In this document: in pieces, positions 11,430-25,555 of the stretch
Position numbering within the stretch: position 1 is the first letter of the stretch
How the letters are laid out: each line of letters opens with the position of its first letter
Translations under genes and position numbers: made by a program
Notes under the pieces: model-generated
Told to the model about the DNA's origin: nothing
Database searches by the model: none
Seen by the model: only the letters and a program-made list of their open reading frames with translations
NCBI GenBank assembly: GCA_038363925.1
Contig: JAQQWL010000007.1
Location: forward strand, 186,001-250,000
DNA from: Apiospora phragmitis
Lineage: Eukaryota > Ascomycota > Sordariomycetes > Amphisphaeriales > Apiosporaceae
DNA length: 64,000 bases
Direction: 5' to 3'

Positions 11430-13496
11430 ATGAGCCAATCAAAGGGCTATGCGGGAGCCCCGCGACAGTCCGCGACTGGTGCTGGGACTGGAGCAGGAGT
11501 GTCAGCTGCAGCTGCTGCACCTGGAGGAGGCTACGCCGCCCAACACGACGAACTGCACATTTCTCCCACCATGACCCATCAAACCCAGTATTCGTCCTCT
11601 CCGCGAGAATACACGTCCGCCGCCGGTCCTGCCCTCCATATCGATCCCAGTGCTTCCGCCGCCCCTCACACACAGCCCACCACCCCCGCCTATTCATCCG
11701 CCGCCAACTCCTCGGTGCCCAATGTCCTGCAACCTGGAGGCTTAGGCGCCGCCCGCCCACCTGCCATGAGCGCCAACACCGCACCCACCCTGCCCACCAT
11801 GTCTACCGGCATCCCGCAGCAGCAGTCGCCCACCGACTACTCGTCGCCTTCGAAACCCCCCTCGCTGTCGCTGTCCGCCTCTACCTCCCACGCCTACTCG
11901 CGGTCGAGCCCCGCCGCGCCCTTCGAATCCTCTGGCTACACCCCCTACACGCCTACTACTCCCGGCGGCTCCGCTGGCCCGTCGCAATACATGTCTCCTC
12001 AGGACTCCAAGTATGGCGCGCCTGGGTCGCAACGCAATATTTCCAACACGCCCTTGGGCCTGGCCGACATTCGTCCCCGAGCCGACTCGAGCCTCTCGGA
12101 CGGCACGCCAGGAACTCTGGCCTACGAACTCGCCAACGGGCAACCGTCCACGAGCAACTACTTGGCTCCATGGGCGCTCTATGCCTTCGATTGGTGCAAA
12201 TGGGCTCCGCAAGGCAAAGGCGCTGGCAAGGTAGCCATTGGCAGCTACCTCGAAGACGGTCACAACTTTGTAGGCATCCTCCTCATGTCCTAATATGTCT
12301 GTTCTAGTATCAATGATTCATGACTTGCTGACATGGCCATGTTCAGATTCAAATTTTAGATACCCAGGTTGTGAACGCGCCTAACGAAGTCTACACTCCA
12401 GGCTCCTCTAAGCATAGTATCGGAGTTCACCAAAGTGGCCGAGGCCACCCATTCTTACCCAGTCACGCGACTCCTGTGGGAACCACCCTCTTCCCAGAAG
12501 CAGAGTACGGATCTGCTGGCGACGTCGGGTGATCATCTGAGGCTGTGGTCTCTGCCCTCCGATGCGCAAAGCTCCTACGGCAACAATGTCACAAGGCCCA
12601 ATGCCAACGCACCCATCACGAAGCTCACGCCGCTCGCGCTCCTCTCCAACTCCAAGACGCCCGACCATACGGCGCCCCTCACCTCTCTCGACTGGAACCA
12701 GGTATCGCCAAGTTTGATCATCACCTCTAGCATAGACACCACTTGCACTATCTGGGATATCCCTTCTCTCACCGCCAAGACACAACTGATTGCGCACGAC
12801 AAAGAGGTGTACGACGTACGGTTCTGCGCCAACAGTGTTGATGTGTTTGTCAGCTGCGGTCAGGATGGCAGTGTGCGCATGTTCGACCTGCGAAGCCTCG
12901 AGCACAGCACCATCATCTACGAACCCACGGCCAAGGACGATCGAGGTGGGTATTCTCCAATCTATTTTTTTATTTTTTTATTTTTTACGAAGACCATGAT
13001 CACTAATTTCCAGGTTCCCTAGATGCTACCGGCGGCAGAATCAGCCCGACGCTGGCCCAGCAGACCATGACCAATGCGCCGCCCTTGATGCGGTTGGCGA
13101 CCTCACCACATGATACCCATCTCCTCGCCACATTTGCGCAAGACTCGAACGTCATCCGGATACTTGATGTACGACAGCCAGGCCAAGCGCTGTTGGAGCT
13201 TCGCGGACACAATGGATCCGTTAACTGCGTGGAGTGGTCGCCCCTGACGAGGAACGCTGGCGTCGGGTGGCGATGATTCTATGGTGTTGGTGTGGGATCT
13301 GATGAACACGCAACCCAGCAATGCGCCTTCCAACAGCGGCCCCGGTTCAACAGACAAGCATCTGACCTCTGTAGCAAGCTGGCAATGCGACTACGAGGTT
13401 GGAAACCTGGGATGGACACCACCTCTACCCAACTCGGATGCTGGTGAATGGTTGGGCGTCAGCGGTGGACGCGGCGTTTGGGGCGTCAAGATATGA
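11430..13496 (+). CDS. DCAF7/WDR68-type WD40 protein, two apparent frameshifts
   Basis: Three exons: 11430-12269, 12347-12945 and 13014-13496, with GT-AG introns of 77 and 68 bases. A Ser/Thr/Pro/Ala-rich leader of about 240 residues precedes the propeller, which starts at NYLAPWALYAFDWCKWAP and continues through THSYPVTRLLWEP, PLTSLDWN, LIITSSIDTTCTIWDIP, VFVSCGQDGSVRMFDLRS, ELRGHNGSVNCVEWSP and DDSMVLVWDL. This is the DCAF7/HAN11 family, a scaffold for DYRK kinases and CUL4-DDB1. Two breaks lie in strongly conserved parts: one extra base at about 12420-12424 and a few missing bases at about 13255-13264. Because the protein is otherwise well preserved, I suspect consensus errors over gene loss. 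Confidence 0.8.
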
Positions 13497-14579
13497 TGCT
13501 CTGCCATGTCAGACCGATATGTCGAGCCATCCAAGGGGTACATAACGACGCAACGCAGTAACGCGGTTAAATGAGCACGGGTTGCCGGGGTCATAGGCGC
13601 TGTTCTTACGGGGCTACGGCTTATGAAGTGTCTGGCAAAGGTTGGGCTCGTGTGGGGGAAATAGTTGGCTGACGAGGACGGACTAAGGCAAGAGAGAAGT
13701 CCAGGTCGGTCCTGAGACTCGGCTATCTCAAGAAGGAAGAGGAGGGCAACGTAGGTATGTAGTCTGATAAGGTGTACAATAGCCTTTAATCGGGTATACT
13801 ACAAACTGCTGTGATGGGGAAGTGACATGAGTTTTGGAAGACGGGGGATTGGCTACTTAGATACCTACCTACAGCATCATTCAAGAATCAGTTTTTACTG
13901 GCCATGCTGGATTCATTCTCGAAAATGGTGAAGATTTGGGATTGTTGCAAGTGATATGCTTGCTGTGGGAACTTGGGTTGAGTGCGCATTTGCTCTTCAT
14001 CTTCGATCCGCCCGTGCTTGTGCCTTCTTCCCCAGGAAACTTGCACAATTAACTCATCGGAGAAAACATCAAGGGGATATTCATTATGCAAGTAAGAGGT
14101 AGGCAATATTTGCGAAGGTTACCTTTTACTTGAGCATCTTCTTTGCATCAATTGCCAATTGTCCATTGCCCAGTCTGCCAAGCCCCCCACCACAGCCCCA
14201 CATCGGCGAAAGCTGTTGATCCAAGACCGACCGTACCAAATTCGAGGCCTATCTCCGTTGAGTTAGAGCACCGTCTACATATCGTGGCTCCCTGCATTCC
14301 ACAGCTTGCAAGCAACGAGCAGCCAAGCACGCCCTACAGCAACGGAAAGGTTGACCTTTGACGTGACGGGACTGGGCGTACAAAAGTCAAGCAACCCGTA
14401 ATCCGTCCATCCACTCCCATTCATTTATCCATTCATTGTCCTTTCAAGACGCCAGCCGCGTCTCGATTCTTTTCTTCATCATCCTTACTTCTTTCAACAC
14501 AATCTTCAACCGCCAACGCGATCCTTGAAATCATCTTGTCGCTGCATTCCCATTGCCTCAACGGCACCACGTCGTCAAA
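13497..14579. other. Intergenic, no gene seen
   Basis: Spacer between the WD40 gene and SPT5. The last 150 bases are C/T-rich leader sequence. No coding signal stands out on either strand. Confidence 0.5.
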
Positions 14580-17500
14580 ATGAGCGATCCACGGGATCAC
14601 GACCAGCCTGAGGATTCCGAAGAGGAAGAGGACTTCAACCCTGCGCCTGCCGACGTCAGTGACGACGAAGGCCACGCTGCTGCCGACAATGACGAGGACG
14701 TGGAATCCTCTCCCCGCCAGACGAGGAAGCCGTCGCCTGCACGAAATGACGCCGCCGACGAGGAAGATGAAGAGGGCGAGGGCGACGAGGACGACGTAGC
14801 CGGAAACAACGATGATGAAGAGGACGAGGAAGAAGATGAGGATGAGGAAGACGAAGAGATACAGGTGAGTACCGTGTGGCGAAAAACGCCGCTACCATGC
14901 TTGTGGCTAACCCCCTTTGCACCAGGGTCACCGTCGCAAACGCGCCCGTCGGAAGGACAAGCGCAGCGCCTTCTTCGAGCTCGAAGCCGAAGTCGACGAT
15001 GAGGATGAGGACGAAGAAGACGAGGACGATGCCGAACACGAAGGCTTCATCGAGCACACCGAGGCCGGCGAGGCCGAGCAGTTCGCCCGCGAAGACGATG
15101 CCCGCCATCGCGAGCTTGACCGCAGACGGGAGATGGAAAACGACATGGACCTCGAACAGGAAGCCGAACGCCTCAAGAAGCAGTATGGAAACAAGCGATC
15201 CGCCCGCGGCATGGGCGAGTCTGCCGTGGTGCCCCAGCGACTCCTACTCCCTAGTGTGGATGACCCGAGCATCTGGGGAGTTCGCTGCAAGGAGGGCAAG
15301 GAACGCGAGGTCGTCTTCTCCATCATGCAGAGAATCCAGCAGAAGCAGGGCACCAAGGACGAGCTTGGCATCACGGCCGCCTTCGAGAGGGGTGGTCCCA
15401 ACTCCGTCATGAAGGGTCTCATCTACGTCGAAGCTCAGCGACAGACCGATATCCTCCAAGCGCTCGAAGGCATGCTTAACGTGTACCCCCGAACGAAACT
15501 CATCTTGGTCGATATCAAGGAGATGCCCGATCTCTTGCGCGTGCAGAAGACGCCCACTCTCGAGCCTGGCGCGTGGGTTCGTCTGCGCCGCCCGCCCAAG
15601 CACTCTGGCGATCTTGCGCAGGTCATTGATATAACAGACAATGGCCTGGAGGCAAGAGTCAAGTTCATCCCTCGTCTTGATTACGGTCTGCGCGACGATG
15701 CTCTGGCGGCTACGACACCCGATGGCAAGCGCAAGCGCCCCATGGGCCCTGGCCCTCGACCACCCCAGAAGCTGTTCAGCGAGGTTGAGGCCCGGAAGAG
15801 ACATCCCCGGTACATCACCGGAAACCCCCAAACTAACAATTGGCAATACAACGGCGACGAATTCGAAAAGGGTTTCCAGGTCAAGGATATCAAGATCCAG
15901 CACTTGACCATCAAGGATGTCAACCCGACCCTCGAGGAAGTCACCAAGTTCGCCTCCGGTGGCGAGGATGGTGTTGAGAACATCGATCTCAAGTCCCTGG
16001 CCGCCAGTCTGAAAGACAGCACTGTCAATGTTACCTACCTTCCCGGTGATGTTGTTGAGGTCTACGACGGTGAGCAAAAGGGTGTGGTGGGCAAGGCCAC
16101 GAATGTGCAGGGTGACATCGTCACCATGGAGGTCGTTTCAGGCGATCTGGCTGGACAAACCATTGAGGTGCCTACCAAGGGTCTCCGCAAACGCTTCCGA
16201 CCTGGTGACCACGTCAAGGTCATCGGAGGTAGCAAGTACCGCGAGGAAGTTGGTATGGTCGTGAAGATCTCGGAAGATCGGGTCACTCTGTTGACAGACC
16301 AGACCAACACCGAAATCACCGTCTTCAGCAAAGATTTGCGGGAGGCAAGCGACATTGGTGGCCAAGGGTCCCTCGGCCAATACGAGATGACTGACCTGGT
16401 TCAACTTGACCCTACGACTGTCGGCTGCATCGTCAAGATTGACCGCGAGTCGATGGTGATTTTGGACCAGAACGGTGACAAGCGTCATATCATGCCTTCG
16501 CAAATCGCCAACAAGCTCCCGAGACGCAAGCTTGCCGTGGCCGCCGACCGCAACGGCGCCGAGATAAGACCCGACGACGTGGTTAAGGAATACGGCGGCA
16601 TGGGCCGACAGGGCAAGATTGTGCACATTCATCGCACCTATGTGTTCTGCCACACCAACGCGACGAATGAGAACGCGGGTATTTTTGTATCCAAGGTCAG
16701 CAATGTGGCCACCATTTCAGCCAAGGGTGGCCGTATCAATGCTGCCGCCGGCGGCCCCGATCTGAGCTCGATGAACCCGGCCGCCAAGCGACCCGAAAAG
16801 CAGGGCAACATGGGCCCTCCCAAGCAGATGTTCGGCCGTGATCGTCTCATCGGCCAGACCGTTACCATCAAGAAGGGAGGCTACAAGGGCTTGCTGGGGC
16901 GTGTCAAGGACACTACCGACACACATGCCCGCATCGAGCTTCACACCAAGAGCAAGATCGTTAGTGTTGCCAAGAGCGACGTGGTAGTTCGCGACAGTGT
17001 TAGCGGTAATGTCATCAAGAACTACGACAGTCGGAAGCCAGGTGCGTTTGGCATGGGACGTCCTGGAGGAGATCGGGCTGCTCCCGACTGGGCCAATGCG
17101 GGAGGACGCACTCCCATGGCTTCTGCCTCGTCCCGCACACCGGCGTGGAAGACCCCTTCGGCGGGTGCGGGTGGTCGTACACCAGCCTGGAACCGGAATG
17201 GTGATGGTGGACGCACGCCGGCTTGGGCAGCAGCGGATGGCTCTAGAACAGTCAACCCCTACGACGGCAACCGCACAGCCTACGGCGGAGCTGGTGGCAG
17301 GACACCTGCTTGGTCTAGTGGCTCCAAGACTCCCGCACCAGATTCGTTCGGTCACGGTTCCAAGACGCCCTATGGCGGCAGTGGCTCTTCGGACCCCTGG
17401 GGTTCTGGATCAAAGACCCCGTACGGCGCTGCGCCCACTCCTGGCGCGAGCGGAGGTGACACATGGGGCTACACGCCGGGTGCCAGTGGAGGATCTGGCG

Positions 17501-17790
17501 CGTACGACGCACCCACGCCTGGTGCTGGTCTACTAGGAGCGCCTACACCTGCCGCCATGAATGCGCCGACCCCTGGTGCCTACAGCGCGCCTACGCCTGG
17601 TGCCATGAATGCGCCCACGCCTGGTGGTGGCTGGCAGAGCGGCTGGGGAGCTGAAAGTGCTCCCACCCCGGCTGCGGCTGCTCCCACCCCGGCGGCCAGC
17701 GGTTTCTCCTATGCCGTCAACGCTCCGACGCCTGGAGCTTGGGCTGCCGAGACACCTGCCGCCAGCGGTCCGAGATACGAGGACGATTGA
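14580..17790 (+). CDS. SPT5: Transcription elongation factor Spt5
   Basis: Two exons, 14580-14864 and 14926-17790, joined across a 61-base intron (GTGAGT donor, CACCAG acceptor), give 1,049 residues, close to yeast Spt5. The order is as expected. First comes an acidic N-terminus of about 150 residues. The NGN domain follows ([37 protein letters not shown]). Several KOW repeats then appear ([71 protein letters not shown]). The C-terminal repeat region has TPAW-type units, then many (A)PTPGA units. Spt5 pairs with Spt4 as DSIF on RNA polymerase II; the repeats are the usual kinase target. The frame is intact over 3.2 kb. Confidence 0.97.
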
Positions 17791-19017
17791 GCTGGGCGCG
17801 GGCCGGGCAACATGGAGAGGGGTCGTGTAAGCTGGCATATGGAGTTTGAGGCGTTACATAATCAACATTCACATTGGCTTTGGCTTTGATTTCGTGGCAA
17901 GATGAGAGATACAGATAAATACAGTTGCAGCACCCCCGACGACGAATGATGCAGACGGCTCTGAAGAGGAGAGGGAGGCAGCAAGCGCATGGGAAGGAAG
18001 GTGGTCCAAAAAATGCATGTAACAACATGGGCAGCTAGTTAGTTAGACTCGGACCGGACTATTGCTACACTCGATGGTAGATTGAAGTGCGTACCTTTCC
18101 ACCAATGATGAATGCAGTTAATTCTTTCGCCGAGATGGTGGCATCTTCTAATGTATCGGACGCTCTTTATGTTTCTCCCCACTGCGACTGTGACTTATGT
18201 GGCCCATCTGCCAGTGATGTAGTAGGCCCGATCCAGAATGCCGATAACCGGGCAGATAGAGTAAGCTTGAGTTCAGGGTGTTCCCTACATACAGATGCTC
18301 CCTGCCATGCACAAGTTTGCGATGCAATGGAAGCGATGGCATTTGATAGCATGGTGGTGGCCCAATGGGAACAGTTACCTTCTTCCCACACGCTACTGCA
18401 TAGATCCCTGCTCGGCTTTTCTATCGCTCTCTTTTCCAACGGGCGGATATCGCCAACCAACAACCAACCCCTTCTCGCCCTCTTTCTCGCGCCAAGGAGA
18501 TAACCTACCTAGCACCTAGTGCTGCTTATCCTAGAGATCCGCCAGCTGATTTGTAGGGCTGCCCGCCCATACTGTAGAAGAATGTTTGTATGCATGCATC
18601 TCTGTTCGTATTGTATAACACAACATACCACTTTTGAAAAAAAGGGATCTCCACCGGAAGCTGTTTCGTCACCGGTTCACCGAATGTGATCGGCGCCCCG
18701 CTCTGCTGCAAGATTCTAGAGAAATGGTGGGGTGAAAGAGCGTCTGGTTTGCCTTGCTCGCCAACTCGGAGTCTTTTTTTTTTTTGTCTTGGAGCAATCA
18801 GACATTTTCGTATTTATAACTAAGCTGATTGGGGAGAGAGGAATAGGCGTTATATATCGTTTTACAGTTTCTCTTTTCTTTTTCTTCATTTCCTTTTCTA
18901 CCTTGCGCCATACCTGTTCGTTTTCGGTAGCAGAAGAAGAACAGGGCCGGGAAAGAAGAAGGAAAAGACTTGAAGAAGTGCGCTCATCTCGCTTTGCAAG
19001 TACTTACATACTACAGT
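17791..19017. other. Intergenic, no gene seen
   Basis: About 1.2 kb between SPT5 and the MFS gene. A plus-strand open frame at 18087-18503 has no recognisable features and is not called. The 18840-18900 stretch is T-rich, as in a promoter or leader. Confidence 0.5.
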
Positions 19018-21100
19018 ATGCCTCGGCTCCAGAAGCGGGATCCTTATGCCTTTCCGACGCGGCAGCTGACCGTCTTGGGTAAGATTGACACTTTCCTGCC
19101 GTGCACTTTAGATATTTAGGCATGTTCCAAACCCATGCAGTATCTTTAAAAAGAATGGCTTCTTTATCAGATGAAGAAAACATGCACCACCACAGCCTTC
19201 GCTATCGAACCCCGCCACCCATCCCTCACTTCCGTCCGTCCGCCCCCTTGACTGACTTGATGCTGCCACACAGCAATATGCCGCTTCTCAGAGCCCATCG
19301 CTTTCAACTCCATCCTGGCCTACACCTACGAGATGGTCAAAGACCTGCACGGCGGCGGCGACGCGCGCGACGCCCCTTCTACGCGGGCCTGCTGGTCTCG
19401 GCCTACGCCGTCGCCGAGGCCCTGACGGCCATGGGCTGGGGCGCTCTCTCGGACCGCGTCGGCCGCAAGCCCGTCGTGCTGGCGGGGCTGGGCGGCGTCG
19501 CGCTGTCGAGTCTGCTGTTCGGGCTGAGCACCAACTACTGGGTCGCCTTGCTGGCGCGGTTCGTGGGCGGGGCGCTGAATGGGAATGTGGCGGTGATGCA
19601 GACTATGGTGGCGGAGATGGTGAAGGTGCCGGAGCATGAACGTTAGTAGTTGTCTTCGACTTTTTCTTTCTTTTTTTTGGGGGGTATTCTCTTTGATTGT
19701 AGCTGACAAGATAAGACAGCCAAGGCCTACGCCACCCAACCCTTCGTCTGGACCCTGGGCGGCATCATCGGCTCCGCCATGGGCGGCTTCCTGGCCCAGC
19801 CGGCGCGCTTCTACCCGGACCTGTTCCCGGCCGACGGCCTCTTCGGCCGCTACCCGTACCTGCTGCCCAACCTGGTCGCCGTCGCCGTCGTCGTGCTGGC
19901 CATCGTCCAGGGCCTCTTCTTCCTCGAGGAGACGAACCCGCGCAGCGCCCGGAAGGCCAACGCCGCCGCCGATAACGCTGACGATGGTGCTGCTGTGGTA
20001 GATGATGACGACGCGGACGTTGATGAGAACACGCCGCTTACGGCGGCAGCCAGAAATGCTCATAGGGGTCGATTTAGTAGTGACGGCGGCAGCAGCGAGG
20101 CGACCGCGGCGCGCCGACGCTCCTCCTCGTCTCGACGAGCCTGTCCCGACCCCAGTTCATCGAGGAGGGCCTCCCCGTCCCCGTGCAGCCCAACTTCGAC
20201 CTCCGCCGCTCTTCGTTCGGCACCGTGCATGCCGCCATTCGGGTGGGCCACGGCAGTACCACGACGGCCGCTACGGATACGAACGCCGAGGTTATGAGGG
20301 AACAACAGCAAGAAGCCGCAGAGGGTAGTGGCTCCAGTAGTAGCGGCACTGCTACCCGACGACATCGTCTTCCACCAACAAAAAGGGGTTTTCTAGGACC
20401 GGGCCTTGGAACTTCACCGTCATCATGCTGATCGTCGCCCTGGTCATCGTCTCCTACCACCAGATGGCCTTCGTCACGCTGCTGCCGACGCACCTCCTGG
20501 ACCAGCCCGCGCCGGGCTATTCTCCGGCGGCGGCCGCCTCGACCTGCGCGGCGGGCTCGGCTACACCGTGCACGACGTGGGCGTGTACCTGTCGGTCAAC
20601 GGCGTCCTGGGCCTGCTGATCCAAGGCCTCGTCTTCCGCCCTTCGTGGACCGCGTCGGCGTGTGGCGCTCCTTCGTCGCCATGGTCGTGCTGTACCCGCT
20701 CGCCTACATCGTGATGCCGTTCGTGTCAGCCTTCCCGGGCGGCGGGCAGCAGTCCGCGTTCGTCTACCTCGCCCTCGTGCTGCAGAGCGTCTTCGGCATC
20801 ATCGCGATCCCCTGCGCCCTGATCCTGCTCAAGGACGCGACGCCGAGCCCGCGCGTGCTGGGGCGGGTCAACGGCGCCGCGATGAGCGGGTGCTGCCTGG
20901 CGCGCACCGTGGGGCCGCCGCTCGTCGGCGTTATTTATGCGGCGGGCGGCAGCGCGGCGGCTTGGTTCAGTTGTGCTGGGTGCGCGGTGCTCGGGGTCGT
21001 GCAGCTGGGTTGGGTGCCGCGGAGCCGGCAGGCGCGGGACTTGGTTGCGCAGGTTGAGGATGGGGGTGGGGTGGGGAAGGTGGATAGGCGGCAGCAATAG
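19018..21100 (+). CDS. MFS (DHA1-like) transporter, several frameshifts
   Basis: Exons 19018-19078, 19274-19641 and 19720 onward are set by GT-AG introns (donors GTAAGA and GTTAGT). The product is a 12-helix major facilitator of the fungal group starting MPRLQKRDPYAFPTRQLTVL, with transmembrane segments FNSILAYTYEMVK and PFYAGLLVSAYAVAEAL, motif A at GWGALSDRVGRKP, and WTLGGIIGSAMGG later. An acidic central loop separates the halves; the second half has SYHQMAFVTLLPTHLL, VGVYLSVNGVLGLLIQG and VWRSFVAMVVLYPLAYI. The frame shifts about five times: near 19375, 20090-20115, 20380, 20513 and 20641, several in C or G runs. It may be a functional gene with consensus errors or a pseudogene. The substrate cannot be told. 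Confidence 0.75.
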
Positions 21101-21566
21101 GGACGATAACAGTGATAGGTGGTCGGTCGTTCGGTTTCAGGCGTTGCACGTCATGCATGTCATGGCATTTGCTTTTTGATTAAGTTGCCCGTGGTGGAAC
21201 ACACCGCCGGTGTATCGCTGAGGAGAAATTCCATTTTTGGATTGAAGATGGCATGAAGCCGATTCGTTGGGAGCTGAATGTTTCGACCCAGATGACGATA
21301 AACGTCAAGGCCCGAGACAGGATATTCAGATTCACAATAGGATGAAGGTTACCGGTTACTGGCATGGGCATTGCGGATGGCGTTCTTTGCTTTCGAGGAT
21401 GGGTTTAATGAGAATAATGACACAACTTCGCATGTCCACAATGACCCTGTGACCATAGTCTATGCTTCCCACAGCACGTATTCGAGCTGGGCACAACTCA
21501 AACCGCTAATGTATTACTACAACAGTAACATCGGCCGGGAATGACTCTGGGCTACTTGGATATACA
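21101..21566. other. Intergenic next to the transposon
   Basis: No gene seen. Base composition is ordinary up to the target-site duplication at 21567. Confidence 0.5.
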
Positions 21567-21574
21567 GAACACAC
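21567..21574. repeat. Target-site duplication, left copy (GAACACAC)
   Basis: Identical to the 8 bases at 25578-25585 on the far side of the element. An 8-base duplication is the hallmark of hAT-superfamily insertion. Confidence 0.9.
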
Positions 21575-21596
21575 CAAGGCTGTCAATGCACCAACC
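21575..21596 (+). repeat. hAT terminal inverted repeat, left
   Basis: Twenty-two bases matching the inverted right end except at two sites. At both, the left end has CA where the right end (read inverted) has TA, exactly the change RIP makes. Confidence 0.9.
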
Positions 21597-24500
21597 GAAA
21601 CCACCATGATTGGTAACCAACCAATCATACAGCCTTGGTGAGCCACCAACCAAGAGCCTTTTGGTGTATCACACCAATTAACCAAGATTGCCTTGGTGAG
21701 CCACCTAATTAGTAGTTTAGGTGTATTAGGTTAATGTAAGGCTTTTTTTTATTAAATTTAGTTATGTATCGTAATTATTTTTAGTGTTATTATTTTATAC
21801 TAATTAATAAGTTAGACCGAAAGCTGCCCTTTATTAAAATATAATATTATAATCTTTATTATTAATATTAATATTATACTTTATTATTATTAAGTTAATT
21901 AAGTTAAACCTTTAATTATTATTAAATTATAAACGTAAGCTTTTTTTAATAAATACTTTAACTAAATCTTAACGATCACAATTAGGCCACGCGAAGCTTA
22001 AGTTTAAAAGTTTAAATTCGATTTTTAATTTAAGAATAAAAGATATTAAATAAATAAGATCTATACTATTAATTAAACGCTATAGTTTAAGGCTGTTATT
22101 AATTAAGGTTTAAAAAATATAATAGGTTATTTTTAAAAAAAGTATTATATTACTATATTTATTAATAAAAAAAGTTAAAAGAGATTAAGTATAATATTAA
22201 TATTAACGATTATTATTAAAGTTTAATTATTTATATAAATCTTAACGTATCCTATAAGCGAATATCTTATATAAGCGAATGTTTTATTTTTTTATACCTC
22301 TTTTAATAAAATATAAATTAATTTTATTATAACGTATTTAATATATTAAAATTAATCGGAATCCTTATTTTTAAATATTTCTATATTATTTTAATAAGTA
22401 CGTATATTATACCCGGGTTCTCCGTAGATTTTATAGCGTTATAAACGTGTCCTAAACGTTTTTATATAATTATTTCTCCGACGCGATTTGTTTTATAACT
22501 ATTTATTAATATCTTTTTAAAACTATAAATTTTTTTTAATTTATATATAAAATAATTTTTTATTTTATAGCCGTTTTTTTTTCGTACGGCGGCGTCGGCT
22601 AAACATTTTATTTATTTTTTAAAATATCGCGTTCTTACCTTTTAAAAAAGTAACTCGGTATATAATATATGTTATAACTTTTATAATCTAATTAAAGCTA
22701 GTTAAAATAAATATTAAAAAGTTATTTTAATGCTGTACGATACGGTTTCGAACGTATTCGGTTTAGGATTAAGCCTTAATCGAGTTGTTTAAAGTTTTTA
22801 ATTCTTAAGGAATAAGTAGGCCAGAAAACGTCCCTAAAGGTGTTAAAATACGTAGCTTTATATTTAATTGTGAAATAATATATTCCGGATTGTACGGGAC
22901 GAGTCCTATCCCTCGAAAGCCTTCTCGTATATTCGAAACGGTGAAAGTCGCCTAGAACGTTTAAAACGTTGGTAAGAAATCCTCTTTTAAGATATAGGTA
23001 ATATACGCCCGTATAAAATATTTAATTTCTTTTTTATACGCCTTTTTTAATGTATAAAAATAGCCGATATTAAAAGGTTAAAGCTTATATAACGAATAAA
23101 AAAGTATATAAAATATAATAATCGAGTTTTTTTTATAATAGAGCTCGAAAGTTATCGAGTAGTAGTTTTCGTAGCCGTCTAGGATTAAGAAACAATAACG
23201 ACCTTTCGTACGAGACCTAATATATTAATTAAAGTATCGAATCTAGTCCTCGCCTTTTTTATTCGTAGTCTAGCTATTTTTAGTAATTGCGATCACCTAA
23301 TCCTTCGGTAATAGGCTGTTTTCGTATTAAAAAAAGAGGTGCGTTTTCCCGGTAAAGATAATATACGGAGGGATAGCGTAACCGTATGATCCGACACCTT
23401 AAATAATTATAACCTATTCCCGGTTCTTTTATTATATTACCTTAGGCTTTTCGTATCGATTAGAAGTAGTTACGATTATTTTAAACGAGATTTAATTTAT
23501 AAAAAAGCCGGTCTCGTCGAAGTTATAAATATCCTCTTTTTAAATCCCGTATTTATAAATTATATTCCGTACGAAAATAAACTACGCGCGATACGCGTCG
23601 GGATTTTTATAAAATATTTTTTAATAATCGATTCTTTAATTAAAACGCGTCCGGAAGTCTAATTATTATCGTATAAAGTTAAAGGCCTAGTTAACGCCGA
23701 CGCGTCTCGCGTCGCGTAAATTAAATAATTAATTCGCTATATCTTTTATATTACTTAGCCGGGGAAGAAACGATCGCGTATTTAAATTAATAATATATCG
23801 AATAATCGCATTTTTTAAAAATTTAAAAACTTTTAAGAATTTATAAATATTTCGTATCGTATAAATTAATTATTTCGTTTACGTTATAAAGTTTTTAATA
23901 AAATATAATAAATTAATATAGCTTTTTATACGTTTAAAATTAAGTTTTTTTAAAGCGTTTAAAACGCTAAAATTATATTACTCTTTTTTTAAAGTTATAA
24001 TATTTTCGAACGTAAAAGAATATAAAAAAAGGTTAAGGCTATAAGGAAATTTATAAAAGTGAGATATTCGCTTGTGTGAGATATTCGTTTATAGGATATA
24101 TTAATTAATAACATCTTTATAAAAATATAATAATTTATAAACTAATTAAATCTTTTAATAAATAATACTTTAAATAGTTATAAATTTAATAAATTATTAA
24201 TAACTCTTTATTTTTTTTATTAAATCGAGTTTTAAAAATTATACGTTATTTATATATATTTAAACCTTTAAATTAAAGTACACTAAGTTTTAATAAGTCG
24301 AAATATTATATAAGTACGCGTTATTTTTAAATTTAAACGTTATTAATAAATTATTTTACGTGTATTACACAACGTGCTTAAGTAAGTTTACTTTATTTTT
24401 AATTAATAACGTATTATTAATAAAGTAAATATATATAGTATCACGTATTTCTTTCGTAACGCGTTAATTAATTAACTTTAGAAAATTATTTTTAAACTCT

Positions 24501-25555
24501 TAAAAGTTATTAATTATTATTTTAAGAAAAATATTAATAAAGTTATAATTAAAGTCGTTAACGCGTATAATATTTATAATAAAGTTAAGTATTTTATATT
24601 TAATAACGTTAGTAATATAAATATCGTAATAAATTATATTAATTTTTAACTTAGTTTTAAAAAAAATTATTAACACGGTCACTATTTCGGTTATATTTTA
24701 AACTTAGTTATTAAAGCGTTATTAAATCTTTTATTAAATAATAACTATAATATAATTATATATTTAAAAAAAAGGGTAAGAGATAACCGCTAGTTATTAT
24801 AAATAATAAGAAAAAAAGAACTAGTTAATAAGCTTTAAATCCTCGTCGTTATTATTAATTAAAGCGATTAGCTTAATAAGTTATTCTTTATATATTAAAA
24901 GAATAAATACATTAATTTTAATAACTCGATAAACCGAGATAAAAAATCTTTTTAACTCGTTAAGAATAATTAAATATATTATTAAATTATATCCGACGAT
25001 AACGAGGCGCCTTATAATAAATATATACGATAATATAATAAACCGATCGAGCCTTTCGATTCGAATATATTAAATCTAATAGAATACTAGTATCGGTAAC
25101 GTTCGAAATACCCTCGGCTTTTTTTATAATATTAAATTCCCTTATTATATAAGTTATATTAGTTAAATACAAGAGGTTACTCTTTATAATTAATCGTTTA
25201 TTAATTATAGCCCGCTATTCTTTTAATATTACGATTATAGAGATCTTATTAACGCTTTAATTTTAATATAAAACTAGTATTATTTATAAGATCGATTTAA
25301 TATTTTTAATAATTATAATAGAAATAATAAATAAAATAAATAACGAGGTAATATATATCGATATATAGTTATAATAATAAAGTTAAGAAGTAAAATAAAT
25401 AACTTAATATTAAAAAATTTTTACTAAATAATACATGCCAGTTAACTAGTTAACCAACCATTAATCAACTAAACCACAGGCTCTTAAATAACCGAAAACA
25501 TCAACCAACCGGCTAGTCATGACTAACCAATCAACCAATGCCAGTCGGTTAGTGT

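Noticed and set aside
12960..13013. Reading through the second WD40 intron
   Set aside because: The sequence is a T-rich intron with GTGGGT donor and CCAG acceptor, and splicing restores a continuous propeller.
18087..18503. Plus-strand open frame of 138 codons
   Set aside because: No recognisable motif, mixed composition and no splice support; likely chance.
24500..25172. Minus-strand open frames inside the AT-rich block
   Set aside because: Only Ile/Asn/Tyr/Lys-rich chance frames produced by RIP; no transposase similarity visible.
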